A DNA stretch of 32,068 bases, from positions 1-32,068 of the forward strand of contig DAHUXN010000075.1 in the NCBI GenBank assembly GCA_027307115.1, in the 5' to 3' direction. Below, in pieces: positions 1 to 8,015 of the stretch (within the stretch, counting starts at the first letter, position 1; each line of letters starts with the position of its first letter). The notes under the pieces were generated by a model, which saw only the letters and a list, made by a program, of their open reading frames with translations, made no database searches and was not told where the DNA came from. The position numbers and the translations under genes were made by a program. This DNA is from Acidobacteriota bacterium (GTDB lineage: Bacteria; Acidobacteriota; Terriglobia; Acidiferrales; UBA7541).

Positions 1-306
1 GCATACCTCAAGACTGATCTGCCGCCGGCACCTGAGGCCGTCGACTGGACTGCGGGCTTGACGAACTGGGGCATGATGGGAAACGACTGCCACGGAGATT
101 GTGTGTTCGCTGCCGGTGCGCACGCGATTCAGACATGGACGTGGCCCGGCTGGGTCAAGTACTGTGACGAGGCGCACGCCCTCATTTCTCCCGCTTGGAT
201 GGATAAGAATGGCCGGACAACACGCGGACTTGCTTACAGCGCACTGCGTGTCGCGAGCCGAGCAATCGCATACCCTATTGATACAGAGGCACTTGCCAAC
301 AAGTAG
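1..306 (+). CDS. Partial protein, papain-like N-terminal motif (fragment)
   Basis: The reading frame is open from the first base, so the gene begins outside the window and this is its C-terminal part. A TTG at 58 is a possible but unlikely start. The visible part contains VDWTAGLTNWGMMGNDCHGDCVF. Asp-Trp followed by a Gly-Asn-Asp-x-x-Gly-Asp-Cys stretch resembles the active-site region of small papain-like or phage-associated hypothetical proteins I have seen in soil bacteria. After about residue 50 I recognise nothing, and the protein ends early for a protease, so it may be a truncated remnant. It is the only clear plus-strand gene, pointing towards the convergent dsbA-like gene. Function is not assigned. 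Confidence 0.4.
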   Translation, partial: AYLKTDLPPAPEAVDWTAGLTNWGMMGNDCHGDCVFAAGAHAIQTWTWPGWVKYCDEAHALISPAWMDKNGRTTRGLAYSALRVASRAIAYPIDTEALANK

Positions 307-435
307 GCCAGCCGCAAAGATCACTTGACACGACTACATCCTAAATGCTATCCTCGCACATTAAATTCGCATAATATATACTATGTATAGTTACTGGAAT
401 AGATCGACGGCCATGAACTGTTCCGGGGAATTGCT

Positions 436-1335
436 TTAATGGCTTCTGGACAACTCGAAGCGGATGGTCTGTTCCAGGGTTTGCTTGTCGCCGCCGATCA
501 TCGGGCGGCCGTTGATGAAGAACGTAGGCGTGCTTTCCACTCTCAAGGCTTTTCCTTCCGCAAGATCAGCTTCGACCTTCGCTTTCGCTTCGGGTGCGGC
601 CATACAGGTATGAAGAGCGTCCGCGGATAGCCCGGCCGACGTGGCGAAATCGGTGACTTCATCCCAGGCGTTGTCGGCGGTAATGGCGTCCTGATTGTCG
701 AACAACTGGTTGTTAACTTTCGAAAAGGCGTCGGGCGAGGATTGGAAGGCACAGCGCGCGGCGATGGCAGCGGTCATGGCCCAGGGATGAATTTCCGTAA
801 GAGGAAAGTTTTTGTAGACGAAGCGGACCTGCGGAAATTCGGGTTCGACGGCTTTGAGAATGGAATACATTTCGCGGCAGTGAGGGCATTCGAAGTCGCT
901 GAACTCGACGACGGTGACTTTCGCGTCGGCTGGTCCTATCGAGGGCGAGTCCGCGATTTTTAGCTTGGCGCGATTTTCCGCGAATGGATCGACGGCGAGG
1001 TCGCGGATTTCTCCGCGGAACATGTAACGGCCGTCTTTGGTGACGTAGACCGTTCCGGTTTCTGAGTGACCTTCATGATTTACCTGCACGGGAACTTCGT
1101 CGAGGCCGGGTATCTGCGCGGGCTTGGCGGGACCGAGGTTGATTTGATAGTCGGGTCCCCAGGCGAAGAGGACGCGGAGGTAAGCTTCGACTTTGGAGAG
1201 CAATTGCCGGTCTTGCGACGACGCCGCGGGAGAAGATTGCGCGGCGCTTTGCGATGCGGGTTTGGTTTGCGCAGCGGCGCAGAGCGCGAGAGCTACAACG
1301 ATGACCGCAAGAGAAGCTGGGCGCTTGAATATCAT
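436..1335 (-). CDS. DsbA-family thioredoxin-fold protein, exported
   Basis: This is an exported disulfide-handling protein of the DsbA/Thioredoxin_4 family. The N-terminus is a signal peptide (MIFKRP, a hydrophobic core, then AAAQ). A lineage-specific domain of about 100 residues follows, and the thioredoxin fold starts near residue 135. The active site CPHC lies at about 150-153 in an EFSDFECPHC context. The cis-proline loop is ESTPTFFINGRP near the C-terminus. I chose the ATG at 1335 because GAGG sits six bases upstream; an ATG at 1347 has no Shine-Dalgarno sequence and adds only four residues. The protein probably acts in the periplasm on cysteines. It could provide reductant or oxidant for cytochrome c maturation because no CcmG is visible, but that link is inference. 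It lies at the downstream end of the co-directional gene series. Confidence 0.88.
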   Translation of the reverse strand: MIFKRPASLAVIVVALALCAAAQTKPASQSAAQSSPAASSQDRQLLSKVEAYLRVLFAWGPDYQINLGPAKPAQIPGLDEVPVQVNHEGHSETGTVYVTKDGRYMFRGEIRDLAVDPFAENRAKLKIADSPSIGPADAKVTVVEFSDFECPHCREMYSILKAVEPEFPQVRFVYKNFPLTEIHPWAMTAAIAARCAFQSSPDAFSKVNNQLFDNQDAITADNAWDEVTDFATSAGLSADALHTCMAAPEAKAKVEADLAEGKALRVESTPTFFINGRPMIGGDKQTLEQTIRFELSRSH

Positions 1336-2797
1336 TGCGAACCTCATCCAAAAAGGTGCTTGTCGTGGCAGGGCATTCGCATGGATGTGACTTCCCTGCT
1401 CACTTTCGAGATGCGAAAAAGAACAGACAGAATACCCTAGGGCAGTGGCGAGTGACTAGTGGTTAGTGCTAAGTGAAGGACGAATACATCGCGCGGATGA
1501 AACGCGCGAAAGGAGGAACCAAACAAACAATCATTTCGGCACGGCTAAAGCCGTGCCCTGACAGGGCAAGGTGGCGGAGAGAGTAACTATGAGTACAAGA
1601 AAGACTGCGCGTTTGAGCGCTGTTATCATTGGCGTATGTTTAGGCACAATGTTTGCCTACCTTGTGTGGTCCACCTTCGGATTGCAAAACTCCAACGAGA
1701 AACAAGATTGTAGCAAGATTTCGGGCTGATGCCAGTTCCCTTCTCGCTGGAAAGCCCAAGGGCGAAAGTCGAAAAACGAGAGTTCGCAAACTGAAACTCA
1801 TCACCGGGCAGGCAGGGTAACGGGACCACCGATCGAGAAACCGCACCCTTAAACGTCAAACGGTGCGGCACCCGCAGTGATTTCGGGCCGTGCCATGGGC
1901 CGAAATCGTGTGTGGTATCATCACGCCCAGGCGTGATCTCAATGGAACAGCGTTGCGAATCGCAAATGAGCGGGCCACCCGCCCGAAAACATTAAAGTTT
2001 GGGCCACCTGCCCAAAGGGGGCTAGGTGCCTAAAACGAAGAAGAAGCAGATTCCTCCTCGCGGTTGCTCGTCGGAATGACACGGCTTCGTTTGTGAGCGG
2101 CGGTGTGGCAAGGGCAAAGCGGAAAAAGCCCCACGCTCAGAAGACGAGCATGGGGCACCCGCAAAGGCCAAACCTTAAAGCATGCATGGGCTACCCTCCG
2201 GTACGGGCACGCGCCGCACTTCCCTACAGAGGGCGCAGCTACGCACTGCCTCGATGCGAGATCCTTCGCTGCGCTCAGGATGACAGCGGAAGGAGCGTTG
2301 CGCCAGGCACGGGCGCAGCAAGCAGCGCCCCTACGAAGGCAAGAGCGTACAGGGTGAAGCCTTGTTCCACGTACACAAGGCAAAGCGGCGTCGAGCCGCC
2401 GCACTCCAAAAGAACAAGCCCCACGCTCATGAGACGAGCATGGGCGCCCGCAAAGGCCAAACCGTAGAAGGCTGGGCCACCCGCCAACCAGGGTGAATAA
2501 GCGCGCCTCCAGGAGGAGTAAAACCCACCCTTTGCAGAAAGCGCAAAGGATGGGGCACCCGGCACCCGTGAGTAAAACCCACCCTTTGCAAAAGGCGCAA
2601 AGGATGGGGCACCCGGGCTAGGTACTAAAAGAGGAAGAAGCAGATCCTCCTCGCGGCTGCTCGTCGGAATGACATACGTTGGCTTTGTGCGTGTTGGGCG
2701 CGGGGCGACCCGTGAATCCCTGTGCGCCGCGCGAATGCCTCATGTCAGCCAGCCAAGGGCGCTGGCGGGACATGAGCTACATCGGAAGGCGCAAACG
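1336..2797. repeat. 1.46-kb intergenic region full of hairpin repeats
   Basis: No convincing large gene is present; translated stretches here are made of repeat sequence. Contents in order: a GGCACGGCT/AGCCGTGCC palindrome (1538-1557); a small ORF (1589-1729); distinct perfect hairpins at 1879-1907, 1920-1937, 1971-1985 and 1998-2016; two copies of a module beginning GGCTAGGT and ending CGGAATGAC (about 2020-2080 and 2615-2673); two copies of the GCCCCACGCTC/GAGCATGGGGC hairpin (2128-2156, and a degenerate one at 2418-2456); two copies of the CCCACCCTT/AAGGATGGGG hairpin (2524-2555, 2578-2610); a GCGGCGTCGAGCCGCCGC palindrome near 2387; and a CTCATGTC/GACATGAG two-tier hairpin (2739-2776). 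Confidence 0.8.
1589..1729 (+). CDS. Possible small single-pass membrane protein
   Basis: A 46-codon ATG ORF preceded by GGCGGAGAGAGTAACT, a plausible ribosome-binding site. The product begins MSTRKTARLS, has one hydrophobic segment (about residues 10-28) and ends with a polar tail containing one Cys. The shape, a positive N-terminus followed by a single transmembrane helix, is typical of real small membrane proteins. It lies on the strand opposite to nearly everything else, directly after a GGCACGGCT palindrome. I recognise no family, and chance cannot be excluded at this length. Confidence 0.3.
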   Translation: MSTRKTARLSAVIIGVCLGTMFAYLVWSTFGLQNSNEKQDCSKISG

Positions 2798-4435
2798 TCA
2801 GGGGATGAATTTGTTGGCGAGGGGGAAGCGGCGGCCTACGCTGAAGGCCTTTGAGGTGATTTTCAGGCCTGGCGGGGCTTGTTTGCGTTTGTACTCGCTG
2901 CGGTCGACCATACGCGCGACGTCGTTCACCATCTCGAGAGGAAATCCAAAATGATCAGAAATTTCCTGAGGGCTGCGGAGGTCTTCGACATAGGCTTTGA
3001 GGATGCGGTCGAGGACATCGTAAGGTGGGAGCGAGTCTTGATCGGTTTGGTTGGGGCGAAGCTCGGCGGAGGGCGGCTTGGTGATGGTCGCTTCAGGGAT
3101 CAGTTCCCTTTCGCGATTCACGAGGCGCGCGAGTTCATAGACCATGACTTTTGGGACGTCGGAAATCACGGCGAGGCCTCCGGCCATGTCTCCGTAGAGC
3201 GTGGAATAGCCAACGGCCATTTCGGATTTATTCGCGGTGCTTAGAACCATGGAACCGAATTTGTTCGACACCGCCATCAGCAGATTGCCGCGCGCGCGGG
3301 CTTGAAGATTTTCCTCGGCGACGCCTTCTTTTTTGTCCGCGAAAACTCCGGCCAGCGTGCTGCGATAGCTTTCGAATATTTTGTCGATGGGCAAAACTTG
3401 ATACGGGATGCCGAGATTTTCGGCGAGTTTTTTTGCGTCGGTCAAACTGCCGGGCGAGGAATAAGGGCCGGGCATGCTGACTCCGAGGACATTTTGCGGA
3501 CCCAAGGCGTCTACGGCGATGGCCGCGACGAGAGCGGAATCGATGCCGCCGCTCAAGCCGATGACCACGTCGCGAAAACCGCATTTGCAAACGTAGTCGC
3601 GCGTGCCGCAGACGAGCGCGTCATAAGCGGCTTCGAGTTCGTCCCGCGGCTGAGAGCGAATGTCGCCCGTGCCGGCGGCCACATCGAAGAAAACCAAATC
3701 TTCGCGGAACGAGGAAGCGAGAGCGGCCATGCGGCCGTCGGGATTGAAGGCGACGCTGGAACCGTCGAAGACGAGGCTGTCGTCTCCGCCGACTTGATTG
3801 ACGTAAACGACGGGGACTTTATGGTGGCGCGCGAGGGCCTTGAGCATGTCGATGCGAAGGCCGCGTTTGTCCAAATTGTAGGGCGACGCGGAAATATTCA
3901 GCAGAACGCTGGTTCCCTGCCGCACGAGTTCGGCGACCGGGTCGCGGTCGTACATGCGCTGCGCCCAGAAATCCTTGTCGTTCCAGCAATCCTCGCAAAT
4001 GGTGATGCCGAGTTGCTGGCCGTCAAAGGCGAAATTCGATTGCGAGCGCGCGGGCTGAAAATAACGCGACTCGTCGAAAACATCGTAGGTGGGAAGAAGC
4101 ATTTTTTGCTGCTCGAAGGCGATGAGGCCGTCGGCGAGAAGCGCGGCGCAATTCGCGGCGAATTTGCCGGTGCTTTCCTGCGCTTTACCCACGTAGCCGA
4201 CGACTGCGGGCATGGGCATGCGCGAGGCAAGGCGCTTGAGTTCTTTGAGATTGCGTTCGACGAAGGAGGGGCGTTCGACGAGGTCTTGCGGAGGATAGCC
4301 GCAAAGGCCGAGTTCGGAAAAAACGACGAGGTCGGCGGCGGATGATTTCGCTTCGCCAGCCATTTGCAGCATGCGAGCGGAATTTCCCGGGAAATCGCCA
4401 ACGGTTGGATTGAACTGGGCCAGGGCTATCTTCAT
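2798..4435 (-). CDS. nadE: Glutamine-dependent NAD+ synthase
   Basis: The enzyme makes NAD+ from nicotinic acid adenine dinucleotide with ATP, using ammonia released from glutamine; it is cytosolic. The 545 residues match the usual two-domain length. The N-terminal nitrilase-type glutaminase has its triad visible as Glu41 (FSELGLCGYPPQDL), Lys111 (QQKMLLPTYDVFDESRYF) and Cys147 (ITICEDCW). The C-terminal synthetase domain carries the PP-loop SGGIDS at 295-300. Further conserved blocks are NLQARARGNLLMAVSN, LSTANKSEMAVGYSTLYGDM and the Lys-rich end. The ATG at 4435 starts exactly at the family's MKIALAQFNPTVGD. It is flanked on both sides by repeat-filled gaps, so it is probably transcribed alone. 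Long plus-strand frames inside it are shadows. Confidence 0.97.
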   Translation of the reverse strand: MKIALAQFNPTVGDFPGNSARMLQMAGEAKSSAADLVVFSELGLCGYPPQDLVERPSFVERNLKELKRLASRMPMPAVVGYVGKAQESTGKFAANCAALLADGLIAFEQQKMLLPTYDVFDESRYFQPARSQSNFAFDGQQLGITICEDCWNDKDFWAQRMYDRDPVAELVRQGTSVLLNISASPYNLDKRGLRIDMLKALARHHKVPVVYVNQVGGDDSLVFDGSSVAFNPDGRMAALASSFREDLVFFDVAAGTGDIRSQPRDELEAAYDALVCGTRDYVCKCGFRDVVIGLSGGIDSALVAAIAVDALGPQNVLGVSMPGPYSSPGSLTDAKKLAENLGIPYQVLPIDKIFESYRSTLAGVFADKKEGVAEENLQARARGNLLMAVSNKFGSMVLSTANKSEMAVGYSTLYGDMAGGLAVISDVPKVMVYELARLVNRERELIPEATITKPPSAELRPNQTDQDSLPPYDVLDRILKAYVEDLRSPQEISDHFGFPLEMVNDVARMVDRSEYKRKQAPPGLKITSKAFSVGRRFPLANKFIP

Positions 4436-4966
4436 CGAGAAGAATCAGAATACGGAGGTGCGGGAGAATTTGCAAATGGGGGGGTGAGGCAAAGCCGGAG
4501 GGCTGTGGCGAGAAGACAACGGCAAAAGCCCCACGCTCAGAAGACGAGCATGGGGCACCCGAAAAGGCAAATGCCGTCGACGCAGTGGGTAAGCGCACAG
4601 GCTGAAGCCTGTGCCACTCAAGGCGAGAAGCAGATTCCCTGCCTGCGGCAGACAGGCTTGTCACATGGCTCCTCGGAATGACAAGTTCTTTCCGTGGTGC
4701 TTCAAATAAAAAAGGCGGGGCGAAGGAACAAGCGAGAAGAGTGAAGGAAAAAGCGAATCCCCCACCGCCGAGACCTCACGTCAGCCCGTCAGAAATCGCC
4801 GGGCGGGACGTGAGCTACAGGGACCATACAAAAAAACAGGCGAAGAAAAAAAACGCGACGGAGCAAAAGAAAAAAGGTGAGAGAGCAACGTTCCGGCGGC
4901 TTTGACATCGGGTCGGCAAGGCACACAGGCTAAAGCCTGTGCCACTCAGTATTCGGCGACCAGAAA
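4436..4966. repeat. Intergenic hairpin-repeat cluster between erpA and nadE
   Basis: No gene is supported here. Recognisable elements are a GCCCCACGCTC/GAGCATGGGGC hairpin (4528-4556), a CACAGGCTGAAGCCTGTG palindrome (4596-4613), an AAGCAGATTC...CGGAATGACA element split by an extra CTGCCTGCGGCAGACAGG-like palindrome (about 4627-4682), the two-tier CTCACGTC/GACGTGAG hairpin (4775-4814), an A-rich purine stretch (about 4825-4880) and a second palindrome of the CACAGGCT type (4924-4941). All are in the same orientation as copies elsewhere in the window. Confidence 0.8.
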
Positions 4967-5293
4967 CTAGACGCTGAAGGAGGAGCCGCAGCCGCAGGTG
5001 CTTTTCACGTTGGGATTATTGAATTTGAAACCTGAGCCTTCGATGGATTCGATGTAGTCGATGGAAATGCCGTCGAGGTACATCTCGCTCATCTGATCGA
5101 CGAGGACTTTGAGACCGTCAAATTCGTAAATATTGTCGCTGGTTTCGTTGATTTGGTTCTCGAAAGCCATGTGGTAGCTGAAGCCGGAACAGCCGCCTCC
5201 GACGACCGCCACGCGCAAACCCGTTGGCGCAGGGTTCTGCTGCGCGATGATCTCCTTGACCTTCGTTACGGCAACCGGCGTAAGAGCAATCAT
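4967..5293 (-). CDS. erpA: A-type iron-sulfur cluster carrier (IscA/ErpA/SufA family)
   Basis: This small cytosolic carrier accepts a nascent Fe-S cluster and passes it to client apoproteins. The three ligand cysteines are all present: Cys35 in GGGCSGF, and Cys100 and Cys102 in the C-terminal CGCGSSF. At 108 residues it has the family's normal length. The ATG at 5293 is supported by GGGGAGGAG eight to ten bases upstream; a longer in-frame extension would run through the promoter and is rejected. An extended -10 promoter lies about 55 bases upstream. No isc or suf genes are adjacent, so it appears to be a stand-alone carrier. The Rieske protein and the 2Fe-2S ferredoxin in this window are possible clients. 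Which of the names erpA, iscA or sufA is right cannot be told from sequence alone. Confidence 0.93.
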   Translation of the reverse strand: MIALTPVAVTKVKEIIAQQNPAPTGLRVAVVGGGCSGFSYHMAFENQINETSDNIYEFDGLKVLVDQMSEMYLDGISIDYIESIEGSGFKFNNPNVKSTCGCGSSFSV

Positions 5294-5347
5294 TATTGAA
5301 TCTCCTCCCCAGACAGGGAATGTTGGGACGTTTTCACGAACAACACC

Positions 5348-5356
5348 ATTATAGCA
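5348..5356 (-). promoter_or_regulatory. Extended -10 promoter for the A-type Fe-S carrier
   Basis: On the minus strand the bases read TGCTATAAT, a perfect TATAAT hexamer with a TGn extension. No good -35 hexamer is visible 16-18 bases upstream, as is common with extended -10 promoters. Transcription would start near 5341, giving a leader of about 48 bases to the ATG at 5293. Confidence 0.5.
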
Positions 5357-5989
5357 AATTTTGGGTTTGCGCGCGCACGGGATCGGTGGCGGCGTAATAA
5401 CCGTCAACACGAGGAATAGGCGCGAAAGGAATACGGCGCGCGAAAGGAAAGAGACACAAAGGGATCTGTTAGGCACGGCCCCTTCGTGCCTCAGGGTAAA
5501 CAAGCAGCGTCCTTACGAGGTAAAAGCCCAACGCTCAAAATACGAGCATGGGGCACCCGCAAAGACGCTTCCGCAGAACTTGGCAAAGACGGCCAAGCTC
5601 TGCGCTACAAGAAAAGAAAGCGCGGCGGCGGATGAGAGAGAGAGCGAGTAACCCACCCTTCGCAACGGCAGCGAAGGATGGGGCACCCGCGAAGCCGGGT
5701 TGACGCACAGGCTTCACACCTGTGCCACGCAATGCAACAGGCCGCACGGCGGCGGACTCCGCGAAACGAAGGCGCCGCGTTCTGCGCAGACGGGCGGGGC
5801 AAGCCCCGCCCCTACGAAAACAAATGCTGCGTCCCTTCGCGACAGCGCAGGGTGAACAAGCAGCGGGCCTACGAGGCAAAGGCCCCACGCTCAAAATACG
5901 AGCATGGGGCACCCGCAAAGACGAATCCGCTGAACTTGGCAAAGACGGCCAAGCCCTGCGCTACAAGACAAGGACCAGGGCCAGGCAGG
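5357..5989. repeat. Intergenic hairpin-repeat cluster with a duplicated two-element block
   Basis: No gene is supported. The block GCCCCACGCTC/GAGCATGGGGC hairpin plus CTTGGCAAAGACGGCCAAG palindrome occurs twice (5526-5613 and 5882-5968), both followed by GCGCTACAAGA. Between the copies lie a CCCACCCTT/AAGGATGGGG hairpin (5652-5684), a CACAGGCTTCACACCTGTG palindrome (5706-5724) and a GGGCGGGGCAAGCCCCGCCC palindrome (about 5791-5812). The last block abuts the stop of the next gene upstream in transcription. Confidence 0.8.
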
Positions 5990-6865
5990 TCAACGGGTGC
6001 GGATTTCCTGCATGGTCAATCGAGCCTGCTCGGCGATTTTTGGCGTGATGTTCGCTGACTGGCGGGCGTAGGGCGCGATGACATCGAGGTCCGCAGGCGT
6101 TCCAATGAGATAAAGCGCGCGCAGGGATTCCCATGCAGAATCATCGCTCGGGTAAATCGCAGCGATGGGTTGGCCGGCCGAAACATTCGAGCCGTCGTTT
6201 ACGAGCCAGCGAGCCAGCGTGCCCGGAGTCTCCGAGCGCACTTCCCTGCCCTTGTTTTGAACTTCGATGTAAGCAATCAATGTGCCGGGACTCACAGTTT
6301 GATCGGGCTTGAGGAGAGTTTTCAGAACTCCGGAATAAGGCGCGGCAAGAACGGCGGGTTTGAGCATGCCGACGATGATGGCGTGACCGGACGTGTCGTG
6401 AAAACGAACGAGGGCGAGCGCGGCGTTGCGCTGAACGAGGGAATTCGAATCGGTGAGCAGGCGGAGCAAAGCAGCGTGGAAGTCGGGCGCGGTGTTGTCC
6501 TGGCCCATGACCCATGCAGCCATGGTGCGAATTTCCGGTGCAGGGTTCGAGGCGAGCACGATGACCTGAGGATAAAACTGCTTTACGGTGGGATCGTTGC
6601 TAATGATGCGATCGGCGACGGCGGAAAGGCCATGTTGGACGCCATGAGGGTTCGTAGTGTCAGTCAAAACCTGCGCGAGTTGCGCGTCCGAGAGCGGGCG
6701 CCCGAACCATGTGGCGCGCCAGAAAAGAAACGGCATCAGGACGAAGGCGAGCGTCAGGCCCACGACGATGTACGTCCAGCGGGCGGCGAGAAGCTTACGT
6801 GGCGCGGACGCAGGCGGCGTGACGCTGTTCAAGTGAGATGCGTTCTCCCTATCGGCAGTGGTCAT
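5990..6865 (-). CDS. Membrane-anchored HEAT-repeat protein with embedded biotinyl/lipoyl-like domain
   Basis: 291 residues. There is one transmembrane helix at about 29-48, then alpha-helical HEAT-like repeats at about 60-165 (for example PAPEIRTMAAWVMG and NSLVQRNAALALVRF). A barrel-sandwich-hybrid domain follows at about 171-240: VLAAPYSGVLKTLLKPDQTVSPG is one hammerhead half and SETPGTLARWLVNDGSNVSAGQP the other. A final helical repeat runs to the end. No biotinyl or lipoyl lysine in an MKM or DK context is visible, so the barrel is more like the HlyD/membrane-fusion type. It starts six bases after the DUF420 gene and is presumably co-transcribed with it and with the haem A genes, which suggests a role in oxidase assembly. 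That role is inference; I know no characterised homologue. Confidence 0.8.
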   Translation of the reverse strand: MTTADRENASHLNSVTPPASAPRKLLAARWTYIVVGLTLAFVLMPFLFWRATWFGRPLSDAQLAQVLTDTTNPHGVQHGLSAVADRIISNDPTVKQFYPQVIVLASNPAPEIRTMAAWVMGQDNTAPDFHAALLRLLTDSNSLVQRNAALALVRFHDTSGHAIIVGMLKPAVLAAPYSGVLKTLLKPDQTVSPGTLIAYIEVQNKGREVRSETPGTLARWLVNDGSNVSAGQPIAAIYPSDDSAWESLRALYLIGTPADLDVIAPYARQSANITPKIAEQARLTMQEIRTR

Positions 6866-6871
6866 GAATAT

Positions 6872-7306
6872 TTACGCTGGGGCGTAGACGACATACAAGA
6901 GCCAATAAATTACGACGCCGGTAATTGAGACGTAGAGCCAAACCGGAAACGTCCAACGCGCGATGGCTTTGTGTTTCGCGAAGCGCGAGCGCAGCGCGAA
7001 GGTGAGAGTGATGAGCACAAGCGGGAGGATCGCGACGGCGAGAATTGTGTGCGTGGTGAGAATCGTGAAATACGCGGGGCGAATCCAACCGCGGCCGTGA
7101 AAATAAATCACGCCGGCCTTCAGATGGAAATAAATGTACGACGCGAGAAAAATCGCGGAGCATGCCACGGCTGAGAGCATGCAAATCTTGTGCGGGAGGA
7201 TTTTTTTGCGGCGGATGAACGAATATCCCGTGACGAGCAATACGGCGCTGGCTGCGTTGAGGCATGCATTCAGACGAGGAAGCGACGAAACCGGAATGGA
7301 CAGCAT
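6872..7306 (-). CDS. DUF420 membrane protein (CtaM/YozB-like)
   Basis: 144 residues with four or five transmembrane segments. His-containing conserved stretches are visible (SFIRRKKILPHKICMLSA, FHGRGWIRPAYFTILTTHTILA, KHKAIARWTFPVWLYVSITGVVIYWLLY). These are hallmarks of the DUF420 family. The Firmicute homologue CtaM/YozB is needed for maturation of haem-copper oxidases, and the gene is usually found beside cytochrome oxidase genes. Here it follows ctaA, ctaB and a small membrane protein, 15 bases downstream of the latter, and precedes the HEAT/barrel protein by six bases. The ATG at 7306 has no strong Shine-Dalgarno sequence, which fits translational coupling. Confidence 0.88.
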   Translation of the reverse strand: MLSIPVSSLPRLNACLNAASAVLLVTGYSFIRRKKILPHKICMLSAVACSAIFLASYIYFHLKAGVIYFHGRGWIRPAYFTILTTHTILAVAILPLVLITLTFALRSRFAKHKAIARWTFPVWLYVSITGVVIYWLLYVVYAPA

Positions 7307-7321
7307 TGTGGCGGGAAGCTG

Positions 7322-7540
7322 CTACTTTCCGCCTCCCTTGGGAGTCGAGCGGCTCGCACGGCGGCGTTGCCAGGCCAATATTAAGAGTTGAAGAGAAAAT
7401 ATTCCGCCCATCATCAGACAGACAAGCAGCAGGAACAGGCCGTCCACGCCGGAGGTGATGAGGCCGCTGGTGACGTCCCAGATCAAGCCGAGAAGCGAGA
7501 GCGCGATAATCACGAGGGAAAAAATGGTGACTTCAATCAT
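7322..7540 (-). CDS. Small two-helix membrane protein in haem A/oxidase assembly locus
   Basis: 72 residues beginning MIEVTIFSLV, with two transmembrane helices (about 5-22 and 34-56) and a basic, Gly-rich cytoplasmic tail (WQRRRASRSTPKGGGK). I set the start at the ATG at 7540 because the frame upstream translates a dispersed repeat element and is not coding. I recognise no family. Position between ctaB and the DUF420 gene, and size, suggest an accessory subunit or assembly factor for a terminal oxidase, but this is inference from context. Confidence 0.65.
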   Translation of the reverse strand: MIEVTIFSLVIIALSLLGLIWDVTSGLITSGVDGLFLLLVCLMMGGIFSLQLLILAWQRRRASRSTPKGGGK

Positions 7541-8015
7541 TGGTGTCTCGCAGGGGATGGTTTTTGGAGCTTGGGCGCGTTGAGCGAAGCCAAAAATGAA
7601 AAGCAGATCCCTCGCCGCATGGCGGCTCGGGATGACAGATTTGTGGTGAGGCGCGGTCGTGGCCACCGTGTTGCGGCCTCAGGGGCTAATGCTCGGTGTA
7701 ATAAGTAATAGGCGTTTGGCGCCGCTGCCCTTCGTGCCTCGGAGTCAAAAGCCGTGCCCTGACGAGGGCCGAGGCGCGGCAGGCCTACGAAACGAGCACT
7801 CGGCGCTTCGCGCCGACGGGCGGGGTAAACCCCGCCCCTACAAAGGCAAGAGCACACAGGCTGAAGCCCGCCACGGCGGGCAAGCCTGTGCTCCGCAAGG
7901 GCAAAGAGGCGGCGGAGATGCGAGCGAGCGAAACCCAGAAGCAGATTCCTCGTCGCATGGCTCCTCGGAATGACAAGGTCTTTCGGTCGGAGGTTCGAGC
8001 GTTTGAAATTCAAGA
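7541..8015. repeat. Intergenic hairpin-repeat cluster downstream of ctaB
   Basis: No gene is supported. Elements seen: an AAGCAGATCCC...GGGATGACA element (7601-7637), a half palindrome AAAGCCGTGCCCTGACGAG (about 7749-7767), GGCGCTTCGCGCC followed by GGGCGGGGTAAACCCCGCCC (7803-7839), a CACAGGCT...AGCCTGTG palindrome carrying an inserted CCGCCACGGCGGG hairpin (7854-7890), and a full AAGCAGATTCCTCGTCGCAT...GGAATGACA element (7939-7975). The translated proteins that could be called here are repeat translations. Confidence 0.8.

Noticed and set aside
2030-2565. Several frames of 80-125 codons on both strands
   Set aside because: They translate dispersed hairpin repeats (for example RVPHARLLSVG), which recur in other gaps; not genes.
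3302-4345. 347-codon plus-strand frame opposite nadE
   Set aside because: It is the antisense shadow of a certain nadE gene in GC-rich DNA; the translation has no family features.
4967-5503. 178-residue version of the A-type carrier
   Set aside because: The extension covers the promoter and lies upstream of a strong Shine-Dalgarno sequence; the family length is about 108.
7537-8013. 158-codon minus-strand frame upstream of the small membrane protein
   Set aside because: Composed of repeat elements; a true coding start is at 7540 for the downstream gene.
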